A stretch of DNA of 64,000 nucleotides from Toxonevra muliebris (GCA_963691655.1 OY829330.1:4182793-4246792); one strand, 5' to 3'. Shown: positions 34,838-47,346, numbered from the stretch's first letter. The notes: generated by a model not told the origin, from the sequence alone. Numbers and translations: made by a program.

Positions 34838-35173
34838 TTGAGATATACTAATTGTATAAAGGTTATCTACGCTCAATTAAAACCTATTGATTCAATAATA
34901 GTGTTCGGTGACTTTAACTTACCATTAGTGTCGTGGAACATCTGTGAGGAAGAAAATCAACTTCTCCCATATGCTTCCCGTGAAAATTTTAATGATTTTT
35001 TGGATTCCGTTTCGGAGTTACCTCTGTACCAAGTAAATACAATTGCCAATAAAAACGGAAGAAGCTTAGATTTAGTCTATACTGATGACATCGCTAGATG
35101 TTACGTGACCCGATGTGTACCGTTCGTTTGTCCTGAAGATCCTCACCATCCTTCTCTTGACGTAATTTTGTAG
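34838..35173 (+). pseudogene. Endonuclease C-terminal half
   Basis: IIVFGDFNLPLVSWN carries the D-x-N catalytic motif, and GRSLDLVYTDD follows. The catalytic S-D-H near the end is replaced by PHHPSLDVIL. The N-terminal half (the Asn and Glu sites) is absent, and ORF1 sequence joins directly upstream, so an internal deletion lies at about 34830. Confidence 0.65.
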
Positions 35174-35266
35174 TTTCCAGCCACTCTTCTTCAAAAGGAT
35201 GTAAATATCTACTCTTCACGTTGTAAATACTTTTTTAAAAAAACCAACTACAGTAAATTATGTAAC

Positions 35267-35853
35267 ATGCTCTCAAAACAAAAATGGCCTAAGAACTTTG
35301 ATGAGTTAGATAACTGTGTTTCGAGCTTCAACGATATTCTTTATAATTGTTTCGATGCTTGTGTACCTAAGTTTAATGTGTCACTGATCCAAAAATGTCC
35401 CGTATGGTTCTCAAAGGAGTTGAAAAGGCTTAAGAACGCCAAATCCCGTGCGTTCAAAACATATAAGAAAACTGGTAGTAGTGTAAATTACATGAAATAT
35501 ACCTTCCTGAGACATAACTTCGATTCAGTTAATAGAAAATGTTATAACAATTATTTAAACACATTAAAGAATAAAATCCATCATGATTCTAAATCCTTTT
35601 ACGACTTTGTGAATATGAAGCGTAAAACTATTGGTTTTCCCTCATCAATGACATTCCGAGACATTACAACCAATGATGAATCTAAAATCTCTAACATGTT
35701 TGCTGATTTCTTCAGATCCACATACTCTACGTTTTCATTCAATAGTAATGATAGCTACCCATATTATATCTCGTCGTTTAATTGTGTACACCAACCTGTT
35801 ATTGACCCGAAAGATGTTTTAAATCAGTGTTTAAAATGCTGCCTGCCGAATAG
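35267..35853 (+). pseudogene. Endonuclease-RT linker and start of RT
   Basis: It is open from MLSKQKWPKNFDELDNCVSS through CPVWFSKELKRLKNAKSRAF, CYNNYLNTLKNKIHHDSKSF and YDFVNMKRKT to ISNMFADFFRSTYS. This matches the linker between endonuclease and RT in jockey-like elements ('P.WF...L..LK..K....K'). It ends at LKCCLPNSSS where the hAT element begins. Confidence 0.7.
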
Positions 35854-38800
35854 CAGTAGCACCAAAAATTGCTCTCTGCTATGCTTTTACAGTTTTCATA
35901 AACAGATAAACCATTTTTACTATTGCTGTTGCTTACATTACAGCCACAGTCGGAGCAACAGTTCATTATTCGTTTCTGTTATTGCGCTACAGCTGTTGCT
36001 TCTGATAAGTACAATCCTGAAGTCATAGTAATAGCAAAACAGTTACTGAGAGTTTTAGCTGTTGACTGAGAATAAGCAATAGCAGAAAAATGTGTATCTG
36101 CTGCGCTACAGTCGGTTCGAGTAATAACTAAGAATAAGCAATAGCCGAAAAATGTGTATCTGTTGCGCTACAGTCGTTTCGTCTGTTTCGCATGCATTTG
36201 ATTTTTGCACTGGAAGCTAACCAACACAAATTATTTAAAAAGTAAACTCGTCATTTTGCGTTTTCTTTGTACATATGTACAACAAATGTATTTTATAAAA
36301 AAAACTCGCATGCGCAACTTAGTGCACTCGATGGAAGTGAAACTTCTTTGGTAGGTTTGTAACTGGGAGTATGTAAGTGCAAGAACAGCAGTCTGGGAGA
36401 GACTGGCACATGGCATTTAAATAGTTAATATGAGTCCGTACATATCCAAAGTGCCAAGGCCATAGAAAAATTTTCCAGATTTTTAATGCAATACACACTG
36501 ACCGTACAAATAAATAGTTTTAACAAAAGAAATGAGCCTAATTAATGTTAATTAAATTAAAAATTAAAAATTAAAAAATTAATTTTAATGATGAAAAGGC
36601 ACGTTCTATTGTCACCTGAAAGGAAAGTTAGTTTTACATATTTTTAAATTGATACAAGCAAAATAAGAGTAGAGCCCAATGTAAAAACGCACGGCCCTGA
36701 CACTTTGACCAAAGGCCTCGTTTATGGCTGTTTTATGATATTAAAAATAAGCACAATTACAAATTGTTTCTTAAGAATTTTGTTAATTCTTATTTCTTGA
36801 ATCAAAAGATAAAAAACTCAACACTTACGCATATGTAGTTATGATAACCTTATAAAACTTGAAAAACAACATAACCATAAACAACCTTTTCAGTCAACCT
36901 TTTGTAAAGTGTTTTTACCTGGGTTGGCGGTATTGCAAAGCATATATTACTGAGCGTATATAACTCCAGATCACTTAATTGTCTGCCTTTCCAATAGTTT
37001 AATACATCTGTGTCCACTCTTAAAAATGGAACTTGGAGTGTATCAATTTTGGCATATGCATCAACACTTTCATCAGTTGGCATCAATTCCTTGGTTAAGA
37101 AGTCGTTTAGTAACTGATCACTCTCTTTCAGAATTGAAGTTGTTTGCAAAACTGATGATGCGCAATTAGATGAAGAATCTTCAGTAACTTTTTTTGCGTC
37201 TAGAGCCTTTATTCTATCCCATAATCTCTTTAGATATATTACTGCTTCAGATTTTTTCAAGGGTGATAACATGTGGTTGAATTTCGGATCCATAAATAAA
37301 CAGGCAATTAAACTGTCGTTCAATAATAATTTAGTGGTTCTGGCCTCCATGCTCTGCAGAAGGCTTTGACCGATTTTAAATGTGAATGAGTTTTTATTTT
37401 CAGCACTACTTGTAATATTTTCTGTGCATAAAAATTCCCATAATGTAATTGTTCTTCTTGGAATTTTATAATTGTTTTCTGCAGAGGGCCAAAAACGGTA
37501 CAGTAGCTTTCAATAAAGTCCCACAAAGAATCGTTAGTATCAAAATTTTCCTCATTAGACCTATTTTTAACAGATTCTATTTTATTCAAAACTTCCTTTG
37601 CCTCTCGTAATTTGTCAAGCATGTTGTATGTGGAACCCCATCTAGTTGGACAATCAAGTTGAGGAACTTTTAAATTCTTTAACTCAAAAACTTCTCGATA
37701 ACCATTAGACGGTTTTCGAATAAATTTTGTTAAGTTGCGGCAGTGTAATAAAAGAGCAAGAGCACAAAGTTGAGCTGTGTGAGCTGCACAACGACATATT
37801 TCTATGTCTCCCAAATGAACTTCCACAGTATTTTCAAATAAAGAAATATTTACTAAATATGTTTCATTTGTATCATCTTCTTCTGATCCTTCACTTCCTC
37901 TTCAAAAATGCTGCAGTGCGATAATATTTTCGTGCTTTTTATCATGTTTGCTCCATTGTCTGATGTGATTGAGAGAATTTGGCTCAAATTTATACTATAT
38001 TTGCTCAATGTATTTAAAATTTCATTTGCCAAGTTTCGCGATGAGTGAACTTGCACCGACTCCCTTTAGCTCTACCATTCCAAGTATTCGAGATTGTATT
38101 TGATTATAACTTATAAATTGAGCACTAATTCCAAATATGTTTCTGTGTAATCGCGTTGCGCTATCGACTTTTGAAGATAATAAACGTTGCATTACTTCAT
38201 TTTTAATTCCATTTTTTATATTTGTTGTAACCAATTTCAACACATTTTTGCAGTTAGTGCTGTTAAGGCAAAAATTATTTTCAAATTTAGCACCAAGACC
38301 ACGGCAAATTGGATCAATTATATTTCTCATATTTGGAGAATTTAAAACATTAAATGAAATACTGTCTTCCGTAACCAATCCCATGTAAGAGCGAAAAAGT
38401 TGGAAGCAACTTTCAATTTTTATAGTTTGTTTTCTAAAATTTTTAGGGGCAATAGAAACATTTTAATTTTCTTCGTCTTCGTTGTCTACATTTATTTGAT
38501 GTAATTTTGAAAGATGCGCTTTCAAATTAAAATTCGATCACTCTTTAAAGGGTGCTTGCACGCTTTGCACACAGCTAGTCCATCTTCATCATTAATATCA
38601 AAAAACTTTAAAATTTTACAACGATTTATACGCGGCGCCATTTTCACTTACAATAAAATCAAAAGGTCTTTTGCAAAAATAGTAAAAAAGTTTTGCTTCA
38701 ACAATTGAGCAATGTTTAGTATTTGTCAAATGCATGGGAAACAGCCAAAACGACTGTAGCGCAACAGATACATATTTTTCGGCTATTGCTTATTCTTAGT

Positions 38801-39053
38801 CATTACTCGAACCGACTGTAGCGCAGCAGATACACATTTTTCTGCTATTGCTTATTCTCAGTCAACAGCTAAAACTCTCAGTAACTGTTTTGCTATTGCT
38901 ATGACTTCAGGATTGTACTTATCAGAAGCAACAGCTGTAGCGCAATAACAGAAACGAATAACGTACTGTTGCTACGACTGTGGCTGTAATGTAAGCAACA
39001 GCAACATTACATTGATGCTATTATAAATTGCTCAGTCGCTTTTGCTGTTACTG
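35854..39053 (-). mobile_element. hAT transposon with 280 bp terminal inverted repeats
   Basis: The outer ends CAGTAGCACCAAAAATTGCT and, inverted, CAGTAACAGCAAAAGCGACT are imperfect. From 35923-36201 and 38726-39005 the inverted arms match almost base for base. Each arm holds a tandem duplication of about 65 bp built on AATAAGCAATAGC.GAAAAATGTGTATCTG and GCGCTACAGTCG, which may be subterminal transposase-binding sites. A degraded hAT transposase lies between. No 8 bp duplication is visible (CCGAATAG against TTTTATTT), so one flank has been lost. Confidence 0.75.
36850..38641 (-). pseudogene. hAT transposase (BED-finger type)
   Basis: From the start at 38641 it reads MAPRINRCKILKFFDIND, then AVCKACKHPLK, a frameshift, and LKAHLSKLHQ, giving a C-C-H-H BED finger. 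Next come LVTEDSISFNVLNSPNMRNI, SVQVHSSRNLANEILNTL, ILSITSDNGANMIKS (second catalytic Asp segment), ICRCAAHTAQLCALALLLHC, LDCPTRWGSTYNMLDKL (C-H and R-W motifs), and the C-terminal CLFMDPKFNHML with LNYWKGRQLSDLEL. At least four frames and one stop near 38460 are involved. It is inactive, but all domains are still recognisable. Confidence 0.8.
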
Positions 39054-39059
39054 TTTTAT

Positions 39060-40181
39060 TTTACAACTTTGCAAACCGATGTCATATATACTGACTTCAG
39101 CAAAGCTTTCGATAAAGTTAATCACCACCTGTTACTTATGAAGTTAAAAAATATGGGATTTCCTACATTGCTTTTAAATTGGATCAAATCATATTTGGAC
39201 AATAGAAGACAAAGCGTTTTATTCAAAAACGCAATTTCGGATTTCATTGAGGTCACATCTGGAGTCCCTCAAGGCAGCCACATAGGTCCCATTTTATTTC
39301 TTCTGTTTATAAATGATTTGACGTTTGCTATTCACCACTCAAAAACTTTAATGTATGCTGACGACGTCAAGCTGTTCCTTTCGCATAACTCAATTGATGA
39401 CCAGATGTTACTACAATCCGATCTAAACAGCTTGGTACAATGGTGCAATATAAATTTAATGATCCTGAACCTAGACAAATGTAAAGTTATGGTATATGCA
39501 AGAAACGTTTCCCTTCCTACAGAATATACAATTGGAAATACTGTCTTAAGCCATTTGGATTCCTTCGTTGACTTGGGAGTTACAATGGACCCTAAACTTC
39601 GCTTTCATTTGCATATAAATATATGCGTTAATAAAACAAAAGCAATGCTTGGTTTTGTTAAGCGCTGGTCTAAGGAATTCAACGACCCATATGTCACAAA
39701 GTCGCTTTATACATCATTGGTTAGACCTATTTTGGAATACGCATCAACTATCTGGTGTCCTCAATATAAGATTTATATAGACAATTTGGAATCAGTTCAA
39801 AAACAGTTCTTGCTTTTTGCTTTGAGATCCTTGCCGTGGGATTTACCGTTTAATCTTCCACCTTACGAGCACAGATTAAAACTTTTGAATTTACCTACTC
39901 TTGACAGCCGAAGAATTATGAGTAACGTGTATTTTATTGCAAAATTGTTATCTGGCACTGTTAATTCTCCATCTTTGCTGAGGAACATTAACTTGAACGT
40001 TCCGACTCGTATTACTCGATTCTATATTCCTATCAAGTTATCTATTTGTAAGACCAATTATTCAGACAATGAGCCGTTCCGCCGTGCCTGCCGTGATTTT
40101 AACAACCTCTATAATGTTGTCGATGTTTCTGATTCGGTATATTCCATAAAACAAAATGTTATAACTTTTTCAAATATATAG
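39060..40181 (+). pseudogene. Reverse transcriptase, palm to thumb, of the Jockey/CR1-like element
   Basis: The frame is open for over 370 codons: TDVIYTDFSKAFDKVNHHLL (first Asp), SGVPQGSHIGPILFLLFIND, LMYADDVKLFL (the YADD active site), then VDLGVTMDPKLRFHLHI and SLVRPILEYASTIWCPQY. This is a canonical jockey/CR1 RT C-terminal half, ending in the normal tail. The intact reading contrasts with the older LOA-like elements nearby and suggests a younger insertion. The fingers domain is missing at the hAT junction, so the element is not functional. Confidence 0.85.
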
Positions 40182-40244
40182 ATGTCGTAATGCGTAATGC
40201 GCTACCCCAACGTCCTTTATAAAAAAAAAAAATAAAAAAAAGTA

Positions 40245-40690
40245 CCACAAATAACATTCCACTTTTTTTACCCGGTTTTGAGAAAAACAAGACAAGTTTG
40301 TTGTAGTTTTTTAATCATTATTGCTTATTTTTATTATTATTTACTGATACTACCGCTTGTTTCCAAAGAAGGAATATTTGATTTTTAAGTATATGAATTT
40401 GTTTTATTTTCATAAATTTTTTAGCTTTAAGTATGACTGAAGTTGTAACAGCTGTGAATAAAAAAAATGTATTTTTTCTAATAAAATTTCTATACATTAG
40501 TGCAACTGTTTGCAATTATCCAAGACTACAGATTCTAAGTAATAATTATTTGAAAACTTGCAAGACATTTTGAAAAATTCCTCCCCTGGAAAGCAAAATC
40601 CTCTTAAAAGGAAAACTTCCTCCCCTTAAAATTTTCAAAACGGCAGCATTGATGCACATTTTTTTCTTCTTTTTTTTGTTGGAACAGACA
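40245..40690. other. Short intronic gap
   Basis: AT-rich, with a CCTCCCCT-type duplication at 40580-40632. Nothing else recognised. Confidence 0.3.
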
Positions 40691-40742
40691 AAAGAAGTAT
40701 TCAAGAATACGTCGATTGTACTATATCCTGTGTTCCCTTTTG

Positions 40743-41725
40743 CTATTCTTTAAATCTACCAGATTTATTACTAAATCTTAGCAGATCCTGCGGTGTTAGA
40801 GAGCTCAGGTGTTCGTCTCCCAACACTCCAGTAGCAAATATGCTTACTCTGATCTGACAGAAAGCGGGGCAGACACTAAGAAAGTGGTCCGCCGTCTCTT
40901 CACATTCTTCCTCCAAACCACAGGAAGCACAGAAGACACTACCTCCTAGGCCAATCATATGCAAATGTTTGGCCCAAGAGAAATGACCTGTATATAATCC
41001 CACCAGCTGCCTACAACTCTTTCTTTTAAGTGATAACAGAAAGTCTGTTAGACGCTTCGAGATAACAGATAACATGGTCTTTGTCTGTCTAAAGCCCCTC
41101 AGGTCCTCCCATTTACGATTGTGGGTCAAGTCGACCCACTCATTAATGGTGGTCTTGATGGCTGTATACGACAAAGAGAGTACAGGTTCTGGGCCCAGGA
41201 AACCAGTTTCCGAACCCTTTGCTGGCCTGAAGGTCAGCCGATTCATTTCCTGAAATTCCTGAGTGTCCAGGAACCCATATCAACAGTAGGCTATTGTGTT
41301 TTCCAACACAATCAAGCCTGAATTTGCAATGCATAACCAGTTTAGACGTGGTTAGAGGATTAAGCAAGGATTTAAGCGCAGCTTGACTGTCACTAAATAC
41401 ACAAAAACTCCTTTCTCTCCAACCATTATCAATAACATGGTCCATTGCCTTGATGATTGCAAAAATTTCTGCTTGAAAAACAGAAGCATACAACCCAAGG
41501 GAGAAGTGAAGGTGCACTCCATCATTTTCAATAAAGACCCACCCCAGAACCCGAACCGAATTCTGTTCTGGAGCCGTCAGTGAAAATACGCTTACAATCA
41601 ACTCCCGGCCCAGGTCCCGGCAAAAGCCAAGTTTGGGCCTCTGGAGTTTGTATTGTATAGCGCTGTTTTAAAACTGGAATTGTTGGCATTGTATCGGATG
41701 GCATTGATACAACTGTTAGGTCCAT
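40743..41725 (-). pseudogene. RNase H and C-terminal zinc-binding segment
   Basis: RIFTDGSRTEFGSGSGVGLY gives the first Asp. In the next frame SVFQAEIFAIIKAMDHV gives the Glu, FCVFSDSQAALKSLL the second Asp, and LLLIWVPGHSGISGNESADL the last site. A further shift leads to CGLEEECEETADHFLSVCPA, the conserved Cys/His end of the ORF. Three frames are needed. Confidence 0.8.
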
Positions 41726-43285
41726 ATCAGTACCTTCAACAATGTCACCAATATCCCAGCAAGTGTCATACCAATACCCATTGCGTTTAAGCCTACAGAT
41801 GGCTTTGACAATCTCTCCTTTAACAAAAATATTAAGGGGTGGTTAGTTGAGCAAATGGCCACAGTCCTTTGAAGTCTGGCAAGAGCTTTCCTAACGCTGT
41901 CAACATTAAGTCTACTCCACCAGGCTATGGATGCATAGGTGATGATGGGTCGAATCATAGCCTTATAAAGCCATAAGACTTTATAAGGTGATAAGCCCCA
42001 TGTTTTGCCAAAAATAGCCTTACATTGGCAAAAAGCTGCCAATGCCTTGGATACCTTTAGCTCAACATGAGAACGCCAAAGAAGTTTGGTATCAAGAATG
42101 ACACCTAGATATTTCACTTCTTGGGATAGCTGAATAGTGATTCCTCTGAGTACTGGTAAAACAAGACCATCCATTTTCCTTCTTCTGGTGAAAAGAATAA
42201 CACCAGTTTTAAGAGGGTTAGCCGATAGCCCGTTTGAGCAACACCAAGAGTCAATCATATTCAGAGCAGTTTGGGCTTTCCTACAAACATACCCGACCGA
42301 TTGGCCCGTGATTAAGCAGGCAACGTCATCGGAATAGGCCTGTGTGTAGATACCCGACTCATTTAGGGAAACAAGCAGAGTCAACCAGCAGACACCACAG
42401 CAGTGGAGAGAGTACCCCCCTTAGGGGACATCCTCTATTCATGCCACAAGTTGCAGATTGACACCAATCAGCTAGAACCATCATAAGTCTATGTGACAGC
42501 ATTGAGCGTATCCAGTTAACAAGAACCGGATCCACTCCATGCTGACCTGCTGCATTGCACATGCCGTCAAAAGTCGCGTTGTCAAAAGCTCCCTCAATAT
42601 CAACAAAAATGCCAATAGTGTATTCTTTCCTGTTGAGGGCCCGCTCAATCCGACCTACCAGATTTTGCAGGGCCGTCTCATAAGATTTTCCACATTGGTA
42701 AGCATGCTGAAATGAAGAGGGAGAATGTAACAATAACGACTCACTACGGATGCGGCGTTCAACACAGCGCTCAAGACATTTTAGTAAGAAAGACATCATA
42801 CTAATTGGTCTAAAGCTTTTGGGATTGGTATAGTTGTCCTTTCCAATTTTTGGAATGAATACAACTTTTACCAACCTCCATTGTTGAGGTATGTTAGCGA
42901 GAGCCAAACTGGAGATGAAGATCTTCTTCAAAACCGGTAGCAATTGCACCATACCCTCTTTCAAAGCAACTGGGAGTATACCATCCGGACCCGGCGATTT
43001 GAAGCTGTCAAAAGAAGCAATAGCAAACCTAATCGCATCTTCATTCGCCACTGTCCTGGCAACCCACCAGTTACGCTGCGAAACTGTCGTACTAACCCTC
43101 CCCGCTTCCGGAAAAGTGGGATGTTGAACAACAGAGACCTGATTGCCCGGAAAGTGAGATTCCAGCATTAAGCTGAACATCTCACTTTTTGATTCCGTGT
43201 AAGTGCCATCAGATTTTTTGAGTGAACACAGTCGGTTGGCTTGACCCTTTTTGAGGATTTTCGCCAATCTAGCTGTTTCAGACAT
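41716..43285 (-). pseudogene. Reverse transcriptase domain
   Basis: FDSFKSPGPDGILPVALKEG, WRLVKVVFIPKIGKDNYTNP, SFRPISMMSFLLKCLERCVE, GIFVDIEGAFDNATFDGM (first Asp) and GCPLRGVLSPLLWCLLVD lie in one frame. After a shift at about 42370 come YTQAYSDDVACLITGQ (SDD in place of the usual ADD) and VKYLGVILDTKLLWRSHVEL. The two parts are joined by one frameshift. The Ala-to-Ser change before the DD pair could be tolerated or could be decay. Confidence 0.8.
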
Positions 43286-43333
43286 AGTTTCAATACCGCT
43301 GCAGAAATTTCTAAAGGAAGCCCTTTTCGAATC

Positions 43334-44290
43334 TCAAATTAGCTTTTTATACTCCTTCTGCTTTTGACGATATAGAGCCCAGTGCTCATCAAAATTAGTC
43401 TTGAGAGCCCTGTTGATAAGTTTTCTCGACTCAACCCGCAGGGCTTGCAACTCTTTGCTCCACCACGGAACAGGAATTTTAGCAAGAGGTTGGCGATGGG
43501 GACAGGCACGCTCAAAGCTGGTCTGAAGAGCAGAGGTGAGATTTTCCACCGCTGCTTCCAGACCTCGCTCGTTGCTTAGTTTAGGGGGTAGAGCACAGCT
43601 TAATGAAGCCAGTTCTACTCTAAACTTTGCCCCATTCGCCTTTTTCGGATTTCTTATGAGCGTTAAAGAATTAACTTTAACACCATACTGAAACTCGATA
43701 TATCTGTGATCTGAAAGAGAGTCATCTCTAAGGACCTTCCAGTTTGAAATTGACTGCACTAACCTTTCATTAAAAAGGGTTAGGTCAATAATCTGCTGCC
43801 TAGTAGGTGTCACAAAAGTGGGTTGATTCCCAACGTTTTGTATGTTCAACCCAGAAGGGAGGATGTAGTTGAGAAGATGGGTCCCTCCTACGTTGCACTT
43901 GCTGCTGCCCCAGATAACATTCTGTGCATTAGCATCACAACATAAAATGAGCCCCAAATTCATCCTCTCACAATACTCCATAAATTCAACAACCATCGCT
44001 GGCGGTGGTGGTAAAATTGCATCGTATGGAAAGTAAGCAGAAGCAATGGCAAAATGTTTCCATTCTCGATTGTCCTGAAAACTCACCTTAGCAGCCACTA
44101 TATCTTGGCCACAAAACTGGCCAAGTTTGATGATTGTAAGATGAGGAGATGCTATAAGACAAGTTCTAGGTCTATTAGAACTCTCATCATATAGAATCGT
44201 GCGTCCCCTTAACTCACCAAGTCCACAGATGCGTCCTTTATGGACCCAAGGTTCTTGGATCGACTTAATCTTCCTCCATTTGCGTTTCAT
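43334..44290 (-). pseudogene. Endonuclease domain, nearly intact
   Basis: The 318-codon frame shows VHKGRICGLGELRGRTILYD, RPRTCLIASPHLTIIKL, FAIASAYFPYDA, LGLILCCDANAQNVIWGSS (D-A-N motif), IIDLTLFNERL and DDSLSDHRYIEFQ (S-D-H motif), followed by the linker PVPWWSKELQALRVESRKLI. It would nick target DNA for target-primed reverse transcription. A stop near 43334 separates it from the RT. Confidence 0.8.
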
Positions 44291-44525
44291 ACTGCGAGAA
44301 AGTTGTGGCCACAGTTGTGACGTCCAGACCTACTTCAGCCGGAGGGTTCGCAGCCCCTGACACAAAAGAAGAGTTGGTTGTAAAGATTTCAACCCCACTC
44401 TCCTTTGGGATGCGCTCTCTGTCGTAGACTCGAGAGACTTTGAGGGTTTTTCCTTTTTCGGTTTCGTTCATGCCGTTTCGTCCGGTCGCCTGCTCCTCCT
44501 GTTTAACCAGGGCGAAGCTGTGCAT
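44265..44525 (-). pseudogene. ORF1 C-terminal remnant
   Basis: An 86-codon frame, Glu/Lys/Thr-rich (KGKTLKVSRVYDRERIPKES), ends with a stop just before the endonuclease ORF, overlapping it by 26 bases. Such a short overlap of ORF1 and ORF2 is normal in non-LTR elements. The bulk of ORF1 is missing upstream. Confidence 0.4.
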
Positions 44526-44649
44526 CCCGACGAATCAGAATACACGGCAATGCATTCAGATAGCTGACTCGCCACTGTTGGCGTTCCAGGGTTACTCCCC
44601 TGGCTGCCAAAATATCCAACAGGCACGGGTCGCATAACACCTTAGATTA

Positions 44650-46315
44650 GGGAAGGCTTTGCATATGAGGGTGGGCTCCCTCCGTCTGGACTATCTCAGC
44701 CAGTTACATATCAGAAATCAGATATGCAACTGTTTCCAGCCGTCACCACGTGGAGGTGATAGACCAAACTTCCATCAGATCACTCAATTACGGCACGTAT
44801 CGAAATACATGTTGGTCCCCTTGAGTGACTGGAATCGTTTGGCAAAATCTCATGTATCAGGTATTGAAGGCAAGAAGAAAAAAGCGGAGAGAAAAATGTA
44901 TAAAGTGCTGTCTATGGAAACGGCAGATAGCTATACACCGCATTAAAAAAGTAGCCATCTTACAGCAGCGCGTGAAGAAGCAAGCCCATATGAAAACAAA
45001 GAGAAATATGCCAATTCATTTTAAGGAGTTTAAAAAATATTTTTGGAGTTTTTTAAGATAGACAGAAGATAATCCGAGCAGCATCGTACCACTAAAATGC
45101 AAGTTAATTGTGCTTGCGATTTTGTTTGATTTGATTTTTATTTAAAGCAATATAAAATCATTTGAAGTATGAAGTAAATGCTACTACTCTGCGAAATAAC
45201 AGATCAAAGCAAATGCCATTTTCTAACATAGCATTTGCTTAATTTTTTTTTTGCATACGAATCCAAGCAAATGCTTTGGAATGTCACTTCCTATAGCTAT
45301 TGCTTCATATTTTAGCAAAGTAAACTTTTATTAATTCCACCCAATAGTCCAAAGTTTTCAGTAGCTTCTTTTATGTCACTATGCTCACCATAATTCTGTA
45401 CGATCTTTCTGTTTTCAGTTGTTATGCATTGTATATTGTGTTTATTATTGAGTTAATTCAAATATAAAGTTTATTATCAAATTCAAATACAGGGTTAAAA
45501 ATACAAAGTTTAGTTCAAATCAAATTTAACTATTCAATAATCGGCATCCAACTGACGAACTACCGAACACAGCTCAACAACAACCGCGCTTTGTGGCAAT
45601 AGACAACTTAAGCCTGGAACAGAATGTGAAGCGTGAAGTACGCAGCTGCAGCACATAATGTAGCACATAATCAGAAAAGCTGATTTCGAAGTGATTAATT
45701 AAAAATCAGTAATCAGTGTTTGAGTCTTAGAAACGGCATGATGCATTAGTTGTAAAATTTTTTGAAATAATTAAATTCTAGTTTGTTAAATGTTTTAATT
45801 CCCTTCTAAAAATATATTTATATAATTTCTAGATGATTTCGAACTTGTGTTGAGTTTGTCAACTGTCAAAGTTTTGAGAAATCATGCTGATCTGAAAAAT
45901 CAGAAAAATAAAATTATTACAAAAATGTCATTCGCTTTGCTAATCAGAAGCACTCAGCGACGCGTTTCTAACACACTTTGAAAGCAGCTTTTCTGATTTT
46001 GTACGAGGAAGTCTTAAAAAATCCGTTAAAATCCGTTTTTGTTAGAATTTCAAGTAATTGTATTTAAATTGTCAATTTCGAAGAAACGTTAGGAAAAATG
46101 TTAACCTTTCGTTAGAAAAAATGCAAACATTCATTTGGGGATTTTTTTCATGATGTAGACAAAATTATTGGTTAGAAATAATGCTTAACATTAAAGGAGC
46201 ATTCAATGTGGAAATCCAGCACTACACGCACTTACTTATGAGGATTTTTCAGAGCAATTTCAGAAGTCATAAACATTGAGATCAATATATTGCACAATGC
46301 ACTGTAACTTCTATT
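44650..46315. other. Non-coding intronic stretch
   Basis: It may include 5' leader sequence of the LOA-like element up to about 44900. Short repeated words AGCAAATGC / GCATTTGCT form a small hairpin cluster at 45196-45275. Nothing else recognised. Confidence 0.3.
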
Positions 46316-46629
46316 ATTGGCGGCAGTGTTTTTCAAAATCCACTAAAATGAAGAAAAAACGCGTATTTTCTGTGAAAAAGCGCTAAAATTTTTCCTTATA
46401 ATAGTGTTAAACACAAATTTTTTTATATACAATAGAATCGCAATAATTCATACACCGTTATTCATAAATTCATAATCTCAATAATTCGTAACAAACTGTT
46501 GGTCCCTTGAAAACAATCGCTTTAACTCGCAAAAATTCTACACATTTTGGTCCCCTCGCGAATTCGTATTTTTTTTTTCAACGCAAGGTCTGTTTAACCT
46601 CTTATAAATCGAAAGTGGTTGTTGACAAC

Positions 46630-47346
46630 CAGCGTGGCCGTTGATAAATTTCAAAAAGTTGCAAAAAAAGTGCCACTGAGAGTAAAAAAGTCTCATCCAA
46701 TTTTTTTTTAATAAAAGGAACATTTAATTTATTTCGCAGCAGTTTGCATATAAAAAAAATGTATTGATGTATTGAAAGTAAAAAAAAAAATCAATTCTCC
46801 CAAGTTATTAAAACATAAAGGTGCTTCACGAAAAAAAAGTTGTTGTACACCTCCAAAAATTTACCTCGGTTTATTTTATGATGATTCCCAAAATATTTCA
46901 TCTCAACCGATTACCGTTCTATTTTGAAAAAAAAAAACTCTAAAAAAATCGCATTTTCTCGAGTCTGCTAGCAGATTTAAAAAAATTTGTATGCTTTTAA
47001 TTGGCCAAACAATTTTCATTTGTGACCTTTTCATTGGCCAAACAATTTTCCCTAAATCAATGTGGCAAATTTGAAAATAGCAATAAGTTTGTAAAAAATC
47101 TTATAAAACGACAGTGTTGCAACTAAAAAGTATGTATGTAATTAGTGTTGCGAACTTTCAAGTTAAAGGCAATGGATTTTTTGTATAATTTCATGTGAAT
47201 ATCAAAATTTTTGCAAAAAAGTCTCAAAAATTGCAAGGATTTAAAAAAAGTCTCAAATTTTGTGTATTTTCGAAAAGTCGTGTCAAAGTCTCCGAGCAGT
47301 CAAAAAGGTTGCAAATTGCAACTTTAGTCTCATAACGGCCACGCTG
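46630..47346. mobile_element. hAT-type element nested in the pogo-like element
   Basis: The identical inverted ends CAGCGTGGCCGTT (46630-46642) and AACGGCCACGCTG (47334-47346) are flanked by TTGACAAC on both sides (46622-46629 and 47347-47354), a perfect 8 bp duplication. The interior 717 bp contains no transposase motif. Confidence 0.85.

Larger units (their letters stand above)
34282..40230 (+). mobile_element. Jockey/CR1-like non-LTR retrotransposon, split by a hAT transposon
   Basis: It has ORF1 with a PHD-like finger, part of an endonuclease, a linker, and a reverse transcriptase ending at 40181, then a short trailer and an A-rich tail (40219-40240). The hAT element at 35854-39053 lies within it. 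The endonuclease N-terminus and about 100 residues of the RT fingers are missing. Confidence 0.8.
40700..44640 (-). mobile_element. Second LOA/I-group non-LTR retrotransposon, minus strand
   Basis: Endonuclease, RT, RNase H and C-terminal Cys/His segment appear in order on the minus strand. ORF1 is represented only by its C-terminal end. Sequence differs clearly from the copy at 15480-20260, so this is another family. Its RNase H region is closely matched by the fragment at 62100-62440. Confidence 0.8.

Noticed and set aside
35854..36028. C-terminal extension of the 253-codon retrotransposon frame
   Set aside because: From 35854 on the frame runs into the inverted repeat of the hAT transposon; those residues are not part of the RT.
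39042..39059. Met start of the RT frame at 39042
   Set aside because: The first codons derive from the hAT terminal repeat, so this is not a real translation start.
45196..45275. AGCAAATGC / GCATTTGCT cluster as a regulatory octamer array
   Set aside because: The words resemble octamer-like sites, but three occurrences in AT-rich DNA are weak evidence without conservation data.
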